Shown: positions 1-5,563 of the stretch, one piece after another
Numbering within the stretch: position 1 is the stretch's first letter
How the letters are laid out: every line of letters begins with the position of its first letter
Assembly: GCA_019237175.1 (NCBI GenBank)
Contig: JAFAHP010000229.1
Span: 1-5,563 of the forward strand
Length of the DNA stretch: 5,563 nt
Direction: 5' to 3'
DNA from: Alphaproteobacteria bacterium
GTDB lineage: Bacteria; Pseudomonadota; Alphaproteobacteria; ATCC43930; CGMCC-115725
Position numbers and translations under genes: made by a program
The notes under the pieces: generated by a model
What the model saw: the letters and a program-made list of their open reading frames with translations, nothing else
Database searches by the model: none
What the model was told of the DNA's origin: nothing

Positions 1-1
1 G

Positions 2-346
2 GCGGCACGGGGTGCCATCTGCAACACCGCTTCGATCGCCGGTGTCATGGGCTCGGGCAGCAGTATTCCATACGCGACCAGCAAGGCCGGGCTGATCAAC
101 CTGACGCGCAGCCTGGCGCGCACCTTGGCGCCGGAAATTCGGGTCAACGCCGTTGCCCCGGGCTTTGTCGACAGCCCATGGAACAAGGATTGGCCGGCCG
201 ACCGCAAACAGGCCTCGCTCGAACGCACGCCGCTGAAGCGTGCTTGCCGTCCCGAGGATATTGCCGAAACGATCTTTTTCCTGTGCGCCGGTGGGGCAAT
301 GATCACCGGCCAAACGGTCATCGTGGACGGCGGGCTGACCTTGTAG
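2..346 (+). CDS. Short-chain dehydrogenase/reductase (SDR), 3' part only
   Basis: This is the C-terminal 114 codons of an NAD(P)-dependent oxidoreductase of the classical SDR family. The frame is open back to the window edge, so the ATG at 47 is an internal methionine, not the start. Visible hallmarks are the catalytic serine in NTAS (codon 32-34), the YxxxK pair in YATSK (Tyr codon 71-73, Lys codon 83-85), the segment IRVNAVAPGFVDSP after the active site, and the C-terminal ITGQ...VDGG signature. Classical SDRs are about 250 residues, so roughly 130 residues, including the TGxxxGxG cofactor-binding motif, lie upstream of the window. Family members reduce or oxidise a carbonyl/hydroxyl group in the cytoplasm; the substrate cannot be inferred here. 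Many such proteins are labelled 3-oxoacyl-ACP reductase (FabG-like), but nothing supports that exact role. The next gene starts 33 bp downstream on the same strand, suggesting co-transcription. Confidence 0.93.
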   Translation, partial: AARGAICNTASIAGVMGSGSSIPYATSKAGLINLTRSLARTLAPEIRVNAVAPGFVDSPWNKDWPADRKQASLERTPLKRACRPEDIAETIFFLCAGGAMITGQTVIVDGGLTL

Positions 347-363
347 GGCGCCGCGTGGCAATC

Positions 364-370
364 GAGGGAG
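364..370 (+). promoter_or_regulatory. Ribosome binding site of the ThDP enzyme gene
   Basis: GAGGGAG is a purine-rich Shine-Dalgarno-like sequence ending 9 nt before the ATG at 380. It supports that ATG as the start, and it lies in the short SDR-ThDP intergenic gap. Confidence 0.65.
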
Positions 371-379
371 CAAACCGAA

Positions 380-2071
380 ATGAGTGAAAGAGCGGCAATC
401 AATGGCGCCCAGTGGCTGGCGCGGGCGCTCGCCGGCAGCGGTATCACGCACGTCTTTTTTGTCGAGTCGGTGCTGCGGCGCACGTTGCTCGAATTGGATG
501 ATCTCGGGGTCACGCGCGTGCTTGCTCATTCCGAGAAAGCTGCGGCCTACATGGCCGACGGTTATGCTCGCATCATGGGCCTGCCGGGGGTGTGCATGGC
601 GCAGTCGGTCGGCGCGGCCAATCTAGCTTCCGGGTTACAGGATGCCTGGCTCGGGCGCAGCCCGGTGGTGGCCTTGACCGGCCGCAAGGAGCCAAGGTTC
701 CAGCATCGCAACAGCTATCAAGAGATCCCGCACGCCCCGCTGTTCGCCGCAGTCACCAAATTCTCGGCCGCGGTCGACTCGACGTCAGAATTGCCACGAT
801 TGCTGCGACATGCGTGGCGCGCGGCGTTGGCCGACACCCCGCGACCCGCCCATCTCGACTTCTGCGGATTGCAGGGCGACGTGATCGAGCTCGGGCAGAC
901 CGCTGAGCCCACCGTTATCGATCCTGAAATGAGGCGCATTCCGACACACCGCCCGGTCGCCGACGCGCGCGACATCGAGCGCGCGGCGGCGATGTTGCGG
1001 GAGGCCGGTCGCGTCGTTGTTGTCGCGGGCGAGGGCGCGGCCGCTTCGCAGGCGGGGCCGGAATTGCTGGCGTTGGCCGAAGCGTTGGCGGCGCCAATCG
1101 CAACTTCGCTTGGAGCGCGTGGTCTCGTCCCGACCCGGCATCCGCTCTATATCGGGGTGCCCGGCAGCTATTCGGCGCCGCCAGCCAATCGCGTCGTCCA
1201 CTCGGCGGAGCTCGTCGTCTATGTCGGTTGCGATACCGGAGATCAGGTCACCTTAAATTGGTCGATCCCCTCGCTGGCGACGCAGATCGTGCAGATCGAC
1301 GCCGATCCCGTTGAAATCGGCCGGAGCTATTCGAACACGCTGGGGGTTGTCGGCGACCCAAAGGCGACGCTTCGGCGCCTAGTCGAGACGATTGGCCGGC
1401 CGGCGCGCGACCGCGGTTTTATCGAGGAAGCGGCACGCATCGTCGCCGATTGGCGCGCGACGATGGTTGCGCTTGCCGGCGACGATCAGGCGCCGATCCG
1501 CGTCGAGCGGCTATGCGCCGAAATAACCAAGGCGTTACCCGCTGACGGCGTTCTGGTTGCCGACACCGGCTATTCCGGAATCTGGACCGGCACGATGGTC
1601 GAGTTCAACGGCGCGGGACAAACCTATTTGCGCGCCGCGGGCTCGCTCGGCTGGGCGTTTCCGGCCTCACTCGGCGCACAATGCGCTGCCCCCAACCGCA
1701 AGGTGCTGTGCTTTACCGGCGACGGGGGGTTCTATTACCACCTCTGCGAACTCGAGACGGCGCGCCGTTGCGGCATTCCGGTTGCGGTTGTGGTCAACAA
1801 CAATTCCGGGTTTGGCCAGAATTTGAGCGGTGTGCGCCGCATCGCCGGCAACCGCCCGGGACGCGGTGAGGCGCTGGTTCGCTTTGGTCCGACCGATTTC
1901 GCGGCGGTTGCGCGGAGCTTTGGCGTGCGCGGAATTCGCGTCGAGCAGCCGGCTCAGATTGCTCACGCACTCACGGAGGCGCTCAGCGCCAACGAGCCCG
2001 TGCTGATCGATGTCGTGACGGATCTCGAGCCGCGTGCACCCGAGCCGTGGGTTCCGCCCATCGGGTCATGA
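380..2071 (+). CDS. Thiamine-diphosphate-dependent enzyme, acetolactate synthase/benzoylformate decarboxylase superfamily
   Basis: This complete 563-residue protein has the length and three-domain order of the family: N-terminal pyrimidine-binding domain (about 5-175), central domain (about 195-335, with the VQIDADPVEIGR signature near 303-314) and C-terminal pyrophosphate-binding domain (about 375-550). Glu52, in HSEKAAAYMADGYAR, aligns with the ThDP-activating glutamate of acetolactate synthase. The metal/diphosphate motif is clear: GDG at 447-449 and NNN at 473-475. The enzyme should bind ThDP and Mg2+ in the cytoplasm and cleave or form a C-C bond next to a carbonyl. It departs from true acetolactate synthases: the usual PG after VF.V is replaced by ES (FFVES, 26-30), SGPG is replaced by SVGA (76-79), and TGQ is replaced by TGRKEP (100-105). 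ilvB is therefore not assigned, and it resembles the uncharacterised 'thiamine pyrophosphate-binding protein' clades. The start at 380 is supported by a Shine-Dalgarno sequence. It sits in an apparent operon with the SDR gene, and its substrate is unknown. Confidence 0.93.
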   Translation: MSERAAINGAQWLARALAGSGITHVFFVESVLRRTLLELDDLGVTRVLAHSEKAAAYMADGYARIMGLPGVCMAQSVGAANLASGLQDAWLGRSPVVALTGRKEPRFQHRNSYQEIPHAPLFAAVTKFSAAVDSTSELPRLLRHAWRAALADTPRPAHLDFCGLQGDVIELGQTAEPTVIDPEMRRIPTHRPVADARDIERAAAMLREAGRVVVVAGEGAAASQAGPELLALAEALAAPIATSLGARGLVPTRHPLYIGVPGSYSAPPANRVVHSAELVVYVGCDTGDQVTLNWSIPSLATQIVQIDADPVEIGRSYSNTLGVVGDPKATLRRLVETIGRPARDRGFIEEAARIVADWRATMVALAGDDQAPIRVERLCAEITKALPADGVLVADTGYSGIWTGTMVEFNGAGQTYLRAAGSLGWAFPASLGAQCAAPNRKVLCFTGDGGFYYHLCELETARRCGIPVAVVVNNNSGFGQNLSGVRRIAGNRPGRGEALVRFGPTDFAAVARSFGVRGIRVEQPAQIAHALTEALSANEPVLIDVVTDLEPRAPEPWVPPIGS

Positions 2072-2077
2072 CCCGAT
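2060..2077. repeat. 18-bp perfect palindrome over the ThDP gene stop codon, at a convergent junction
   Basis: ATCGGGTCATGACCCGAT equals its own reverse complement over all 18 bases. The TGA stop of the ThDP enzyme (2069-2071) lies inside it, and the convergent gene ends only 26 bp beyond. As RNA from either strand it can form a 7-bp stem with a CAUG tetraloop, which could mark or protect transcript 3' ends on both strands. No T-tract follows on either side, so it is not a canonical intrinsic terminator. As DNA it could be a dyad-symmetric protein site. The palindrome is directly visible; any function is inference. Confidence 0.6.
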
Positions 2078-2102
2078 CACCGGCTCACCGCCGCCGGAAC
2101 GA

Positions 2103-3350
2103 TCAGCCGCCGATGCCGAGGGAGCGCATCTTTTCGAAAATTGGGTTGGCTTGGGCGCGATAAACCGGATTGGTCGAGCGCGTCACCCAAAGCTGCTCAA
2201 AATCATTGGTCCGGGCCGCCGGAAATTGTTCACGGAAGTCGGCCGCCGCGTGCGCCGCCTCGCTGTTGCGCCCCAACTGCAGCAGCGCCGCCATCATCAA
2301 CAATTGTGCGCTGCCATAGGTGGGATTGCGTTCCAACGATTTCCGCAAGAACCCGATCGCTGCTTCCGATCGGCCAAGGAGCAGCTCGGCAAATCCGCTG
2401 AAAAAGAAGAAGATGCTGTGGCGTCGATCGGTTTGATCGAGACGCATGGCATGCTCGACAGCCGGCAACGTCTGCTCGGCATGACCGAGCAAGGCAGCAT
2501 TGTAACCAAGAAAGGCGCGGGCCACACCCAGTTCGGGATCGGTCGCCAGGGCCTGCTTTTCCGCCTGTTCCGCTTCCTCCAACCGTCCGGCCGCGGACAG
2601 CAGCATACCTTGGATGCACCTCGCCATCGCGTTTCCGGGTGCGAGATCGAGGGCGATTGTAGCTGCTCTGCGGCCGAGATCGGATACCGCCGGAACGGCG
2701 TAACGATCGCTCCACCATGGGTTGCTTACCAGGTGCTGGCAGGTGATGGCGAGACCCGTTAGCGCTTCGGCGTTGCGCGGCTCCGTCGCAAGGGCGAAAA
2801 GCAGCCAATTCCGGGCTTCGGCTGTCAGCTCGGGGGTGATTTGTCCGGTCATCGCTTCGATCGCCCGAGACAAGCACTCATCGATGCCAAACTCCCGGGC
2901 GGATGCCCCGGCGGCTCTGCGGCACGCTTGCTGCAAAACAAGAAGATGAAGCTCTCGGGAGATCTGTCGGGTGATTTCGATTTGCAATGGCGCCTGTTTA
3001 GGGCTGAACTCATAGCGGCCCGCCCAGCCGTGCTCACCCAACGCCGCGGTGTTGATTTGCAGATCGAGCCGCAATTTTTCGGGCGCGCTCTGCTGGAGGC
3101 TTCCGGTAATCAGATAATCGATCGCCGGCTCAGTCGCTGGCGCGCGATTGCGGAGCTGAGTTCCCTCGGCTGTTTCTCTCTTCAACGAGAGTCCACAACC
3201 ATCCTGAAGGAGATCGGTAACGAGATCGTCGGTAAAAGCATCAAGCAAATGTTGCTGGTTGGGGTCGCCACTCAAATTCCGCAGAGGCGCGACGGCGACT
3301 CCAATGCTCGGCAACAAGCAGGGCCAGGATGACTTGGGCCAAGTCGACAT
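2103..3350 (-). CDS. TolB-like/TPR protein, paralogue of the neighbouring regulator lacking its DNA-binding half
   Basis: This 415-residue protein is collinear with residues about 281-691 of the adjacent upstream regulator. It starts at the WPCLLP motif and ends with the identical RSLGIGG. Residues about 15-140 match the TolB/FlgO-like domain common in BTAD-TPR and adenylate-cyclase-type proteins (APLRNLSGD, LLDAFTDDLVTDL, DYLITGS, WAGRYEF, ITRQISRELH). Residues about 165-380 form TPR-like helical repeats, such as AARFEQ-style pairs seen in ALDLAPGNAMARCIQG and SEAAIGFLRKSLERNP. No winged helix or BTAD is present, and an in-frame TGA lies four codons before the ATG, so the frame cannot extend into one. 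There is no signal peptide or obvious membrane segment. ATG 3350 has a good ribosome binding site. The intact frame and conserved core argue for a retained gene, not debris. It may modulate its full-length paralogue through TPR contacts, but that is inference and no enzymatic function is apparent. Confidence 0.88.
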   Translation of the reverse strand: MSTWPKSSWPCLLPSIGVAVAPLRNLSGDPNQQHLLDAFTDDLVTDLLQDGCGLSLKRETAEGTQLRNRAPATEPAIDYLITGSLQQSAPEKLRLDLQINTAALGEHGWAGRYEFSPKQAPLQIEITRQISRELHLLVLQQACRRAAGASAREFGIDECLSRAIEAMTGQITPELTAEARNWLLFALATEPRNAEALTGLAITCQHLVSNPWWSDRYAVPAVSDLGRRAATIALDLAPGNAMARCIQGMLLSAAGRLEEAEQAEKQALATDPELGVARAFLGYNAALLGHAEQTLPAVEHAMRLDQTDRRHSIFFFFSGFAELLLGRSEAAIGFLRKSLERNPTYGSAQLLMMAALLQLGRNSEAAHAAADFREQFPAARTNDFEQLWVTRSTNPVYRAQANPIFEKMRSLGIGG

Positions 3351-3355
3351 CAGCG

Positions 3356-3361
3356 CACCTC
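3356..3361 (-). promoter_or_regulatory. Ribosome binding site of the truncated paralogue
   Basis: On the minus strand GAGGTG lies 5 nt before the ATG at 3350. It matches the Shine-Dalgarno core well and decides the start of the 415-residue gene. It indicates that this reading frame has its own translation signal although it lacks the N-terminal half of its paralogue. Confidence 0.7.
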
Positions 3362-3385
3362 AATAGCAAATCGCCAAGCATATTC

Positions 3386-3415
3386 ATATTCTTGCTCTTA
3401 AGGCATATTGCACAA
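3386..3415 (-). promoter_or_regulatory. Weak candidate promoter in the AT-rich leader between the paralogues
   Basis: The 132-bp gap between the two minus-strand genes (3351-3482) is clearly AT-rich: positions 3361-3440 contain 32 G/C of 80. Reading the minus strand, TTGTGC (3415-3410) and GAATAT (3391-3386) are separated by 18 bp and lie 36 bp or more upstream of the 415-residue gene. Each box only partly matches the sigma-70 consensus. GAATAT occurs twice in tandem (3391-3386 and 3385-3380), so the exact -10 is ambiguous. I see no convincing terminator for the upstream gene in this gap, so read-through transcription is also possible. Confidence 0.25.
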
Positions 3416-3482
3416 GATACCAAAGAGCGACATGTACGACCATTAGGTTGGGTCGGAACGAAACAGAGGCTTCGGCTGGCGT

Positions 3483-5558
3483 TCAGCCGCCGATGCCGAG
3501 CGAGCGGATCCTGTCAAAAATCGGGTCGATCTGAGCGCGGTAAATGGGATTGGCCGAGCGCGCCAGCCAAAGCTGTTCAAAGTCGTTGGTCCGCGCTTGC
3601 GGATATTGTTCGCAAAACGCGGTCGCTGCGCGTGCCGCCTCGCTCTTGCGCCCGAGCACCAACAGCGCCGCCATGATAAAGAGTTGCGCGGTGCCATAGG
3701 TGGGATTGAGGTCTAGCGACTTTCGCAGCAATGCGAGCGCGGCCTCGCTGCGGCCCAGCAAAAGTTCGGCAAAGCCTCCGTAAAAGAGAAAAATGCTCTG
3801 TCGCCGTTCGGTTCGATCGAGCCGCATCGCTCGCTCCGCCGCCGGCAGCGTTTCGTGGGCACGACCAAGGAGTGCCGCATTATAGCCGGCGAATCCGTGA
3901 GCGAGACCCAGCCCCGGATCCAGCGCCAGCGCCTCTGCAATGGCCTGCTCCGACTCCTCTAATCGTCCGGCTGCCGAATGCAGCAACCCTTGGATGCATT
4001 TCGCAAGCGCGTGCCCCGGTGCAAGATCGAGCGCGATCGCGACCACGTCGCGCCCGAGGTCGGACAACGCCGCGACGGCGGGCGGATCGCCCCACCACGG
4101 ATTACTAATGATGTGCTGGCAGGTGACCGCGAGGCCGGAGAGCGCCTCGACGTTGCGACGATCCTGCGCCAGCGCCCGCAGAAACCAGCGCTGTGCTTCA
4201 ACTGTCACCTCAGGCGTGATCCGGCCCTTGATCGCGGTCATCGCCCGGGAGAGACAGTCGCTGACGCTAAACTCATCGCCAGACGTCATCGTACGGCGGC
4301 TTGCCTGCTGCAGCACGAGAAGATGAAGCTCGCGAGAGATCTGTCGGGTGATGTTGGCCTGGATTGAGCTGAGTGCATCCAGATCAAACTCATACCGGTC
4401 CGCCCAGCAATATTCCGCCGTTACCGCATTGGTGATCAGCATATTGACGCGGAGGTTGCTCGAACCGCTGCGCTGCGCGCTTCCGGTCACGACGTATTCG
4501 ATTTCCGAATTGGCAATGCGCAGGGGTAGATCACCAGGCCGCCGTCCCTCTTCGGCCACCCGCGCTAGCGCCAGCCCGCGCCCCTGGCGGGCGAGATCGG
4601 TGACGAGATCGTCAGTAAAGGCATCCACCAAATATTGCTGACGGTCGTCACCGGTTAGATTTCGCAAGGGTGTCACACCGACAGCGATCGGGGGCAACAA
4701 GCAGGGCCAGACCAACCGCGAAATTTCTGGTGTTGGGTAAGGTTGTGGAGGGATCTTTGACCGGGCAGGGGCGGCGACGGTCACGTGGTCTTCGCTCGGG
4801 AAAGCGGCAGGACGCGCGTTCAACGGCGTGACGGTGTTGCCGGAGCGGGCGATTTCGTTGGCCAGCGCCTGGGTCTCGGCGTCCGGCGCGACCCCGAGTT
4901 CACGCTTCAGAATCTCCGCGCATGCGCGATATTGGCGCAACGCCTCGGGGCGCCGCCCGGCGCGTGCATAAGCACGGATCAGCGCGCGCTGACCGATTTC
5001 AGAGAGAGGATCCAGGCGTTCCAGACGTTTAGCCGAGCGGATCGCCGCTTCGTGCTCGCCGGCTTCTTCCTGCAACCCCGTCAGACGCTGCAAAACACCG
5101 CAGATAAGATCGAGCGTCCGATCGCGCTCGCTGGCCAACCATTCCTGGAACGGCTCCGAGTCGATGACAAAATCAGCGAGAAATTCGCCGCGATAAAGCT
5201 CAGCAGCCGCAAGCAGTTCGAAGCGGTCGTGCGAACGGGAAAGCTGTTCGAAGCGATTGATATCGGTGTCGACCTCTTGCAGCCGGCAATTGGCGAATTC
5301 GGCAGCGAGGTGCCGTTTGGCCCCTTCCCCCAATGCCTTGCGCAGCTCGAGCAAGCAGTTGCGCAAGCTGTGCCGGGCTTGCTCCGATCCTTGATACGGC
5401 CACAACAGATCGGAGAGCCGCTCGCGGCTGATCGCGCGCCCCCCTTGCACCGCCAGATACGCCATCAGCGCTCGCGCCTTCCGGGGAAGTTTCCCAATCC
5501 GGCGCTGGTCGTTCTCTATCACCAGAGGTCCGAGAAGCCCGATCTGCAATGCCATCAC
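3483..5558 (-). CDS. SARP/BTAD-type transcriptional regulator with TolB-like domain and TPR repeats
   Basis: This 691-residue protein is probably a cytoplasmic transcriptional regulator. Residues about 4-97 form an OmpR-type winged helix, opening with the family-typical LQIGLLGPLVI and containing SRERLSDLLWP and ARHSLRNCLLELRKALG. Residues about 98-240 form a BTAD (DINRFEQL, LYRGEFLADF, LIRAYARAGRRPEALRQY, ELGVAPDAETQAL). A proline-rich linker (about 241-283) follows. Next come a TolB/FlgO-like domain (about 284-410; PLRNLTGDD, VDAFTDDLVTDL, EYVVTGS, CWADRYEFDLD) and TPR-like helices (about 445-655). No membrane segment or receiver domain is visible, so the signal is presumably sensed by the C-terminal half. 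The start is either GTG 5558 or ATG 5555; only five upstream bases are present, so its ribosome binding site cannot be judged. Targets are unknown; the convergent SDR/ThDP operon is a candidate by proximity only. A paralogue without the DNA-binding half follows 132 bp downstream. Confidence 0.92.
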   Translation of the reverse strand: MMALQIGLLGPLVIENDQRRIGKLPRKARALMAYLAVQGGRAISRERLSDLLWPYQGSEQARHSLRNCLLELRKALGEGAKRHLAAEFANCRLQEVDTDINRFEQLSRSHDRFELLAAAELYRGEFLADFVIDSEPFQEWLASERDRTLDLICGVLQRLTGLQEEAGEHEAAIRSAKRLERLDPLSEIGQRALIRAYARAGRRPEALRQYRACAEILKRELGVAPDAETQALANEIARSGNTVTPLNARPAAFPSEDHVTVAAPARSKIPPQPYPTPEISRLVWPCLLPPIAVGVTPLRNLTGDDRQQYLVDAFTDDLVTDLARQGRGLALARVAEEGRRPGDLPLRIANSEIEYVVTGSAQRSGSSNLRVNMLITNAVTAEYCWADRYEFDLDALSSIQANITRQISRELHLLVLQQASRRTMTSGDEFSVSDCLSRAMTAIKGRITPEVTVEAQRWFLRALAQDRRNVEALSGLAVTCQHIISNPWWGDPPAVAALSDLGRDVVAIALDLAPGHALAKCIQGLLHSAAGRLEESEQAIAEALALDPGLGLAHGFAGYNAALLGRAHETLPAAERAMRLDRTERRQSIFLFYGGFAELLLGRSEAALALLRKSLDLNPTYGTAQLFIMAALLVLGRKSEAARAATAFCEQYPQARTNDFEQLWLARSANPIYRAQIDPIFDRIRSLGIGG

Positions 5559-5563
5559 CGCCG

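Larger units (their letters stand above)
2103..4710. repeat. Diverged tandem direct duplication (copies 2103-3327 and 3483-4710)
   Basis: The two minus-strand genes are direct copies over about 1.2 kb. The offset is 1380 bp at the stop codons and 1383 bp at the other edge, so only a net one-codon length change has accumulated. Identity is high but not recent-looking: the last 44 residues match at 32 positions, and substitutions are scattered through the DNA. Homology ends abruptly at an 18-nt stretch identical in both copies (3310-3327 and 4693-4710), beyond which the second copy has linker, BTAD and winged helix and the first has only a short leader. No insertion sequence or terminal repeats mark the ends. 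Confidence 0.8.

Noticed and set aside
380..2071. Assignment as ilvB, the acetolactate synthase catalytic subunit
   Set aside because: The superfamily is certain, but several acetolactate synthase hallmark motifs are replaced and no ilvH-like small subunit is adjacent.
2080..2097. CCGGC...GCCGG inverted repeat considered as an intrinsic terminator
   Set aside because: The stem is only 5 bp with an 8-nt loop and no T-tract on either strand, which is common by chance in GC-rich DNA.
2034..2762. 242-codon plus-strand open frame opposite the 415-residue gene
   Set aside because: It begins inside the ThDP gene and runs antisense through a gene with clear homology. Its translation has no recognisable domain and is explained by high GC on the opposite strand.
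2230..2877. 215-codon minus-strand frame inside the short paralogue
   Set aside because: It overlaps the well supported 415-residue frame in another phase, has a low-complexity Arg/Ser/Gly-rich composition and no family resemblance.
3241..3423. 60-codon minus-strand frame at the start of the short paralogue, considered as a leader peptide or frameshifted N-terminus
   Set aside because: It is out of frame with the conserved protein and has no similarity to the linker or BTAD of the full-length copy. The ATG at 3350 with its ribosome binding site explains the start.
3483..5558. Adenylate cyclase assignment because of the TolB-like plus TPR tail
   Set aside because: That tail often follows a class III cyclase domain, but here the N-terminus is clearly a winged helix plus BTAD and no cyclase motif is present.

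Overview
The window is GC-rich (mostly around 60-65% GC), with densely packed bacterial genes and codon use favouring G/C in third position. Gene content and protein style suggest a proteobacterium, most likely an alphaproteobacterium such as a Rhizobiales-like lineage. That placement is inferred from family style, not from a marker gene. There are four protein-coding genes in two convergent pairs. I see no tRNA, rRNA, CRISPR array or insertion sequence.

Left half, plus strand (2-2071). The 3' part of a short-chain dehydrogenase/reductase (SDR) gene enters from the left edge. It is followed 33 bp later by a complete 563-residue thiamine-diphosphate (ThDP) dependent enzyme of the acetolactate synthase/benzoylformate decarboxylase superfamily. 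The short gap and a good ribosome binding site suggest one operon, pairing a C-C bond lyase/ligase-type enzyme with an NAD(P)H oxidoreductase. The substrate cannot be read from the sequence. An 18-bp perfect palindrome covers the ThDP gene's stop codon, at the convergent junction.

Right half, minus strand (2103-5558). Two paralogous genes lie in tandem. The upstream one (3483-5558) encodes a 691-residue regulator with an OmpR-type winged helix, a bacterial transcriptional activation domain (BTAD), a TolB/FlgO-like domain and C-terminal TPR-like helices. The downstream one (2103-3350, 415 residues) is collinear with only the TolB-like and TPR part; the whole DNA-binding/BTAD half is absent. 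It still has an intact frame, its own start codon, a good ribosome binding site and an AT-rich 132-bp leader that may hold a promoter.

The most notable feature is this diverged tandem duplication, giving a full-length regulator beside an apparently expressed paralogue without a DNA-binding domain. A functional link between the regulator pair and the convergent SDR/ThDP operon is possible but is supported only by proximity.
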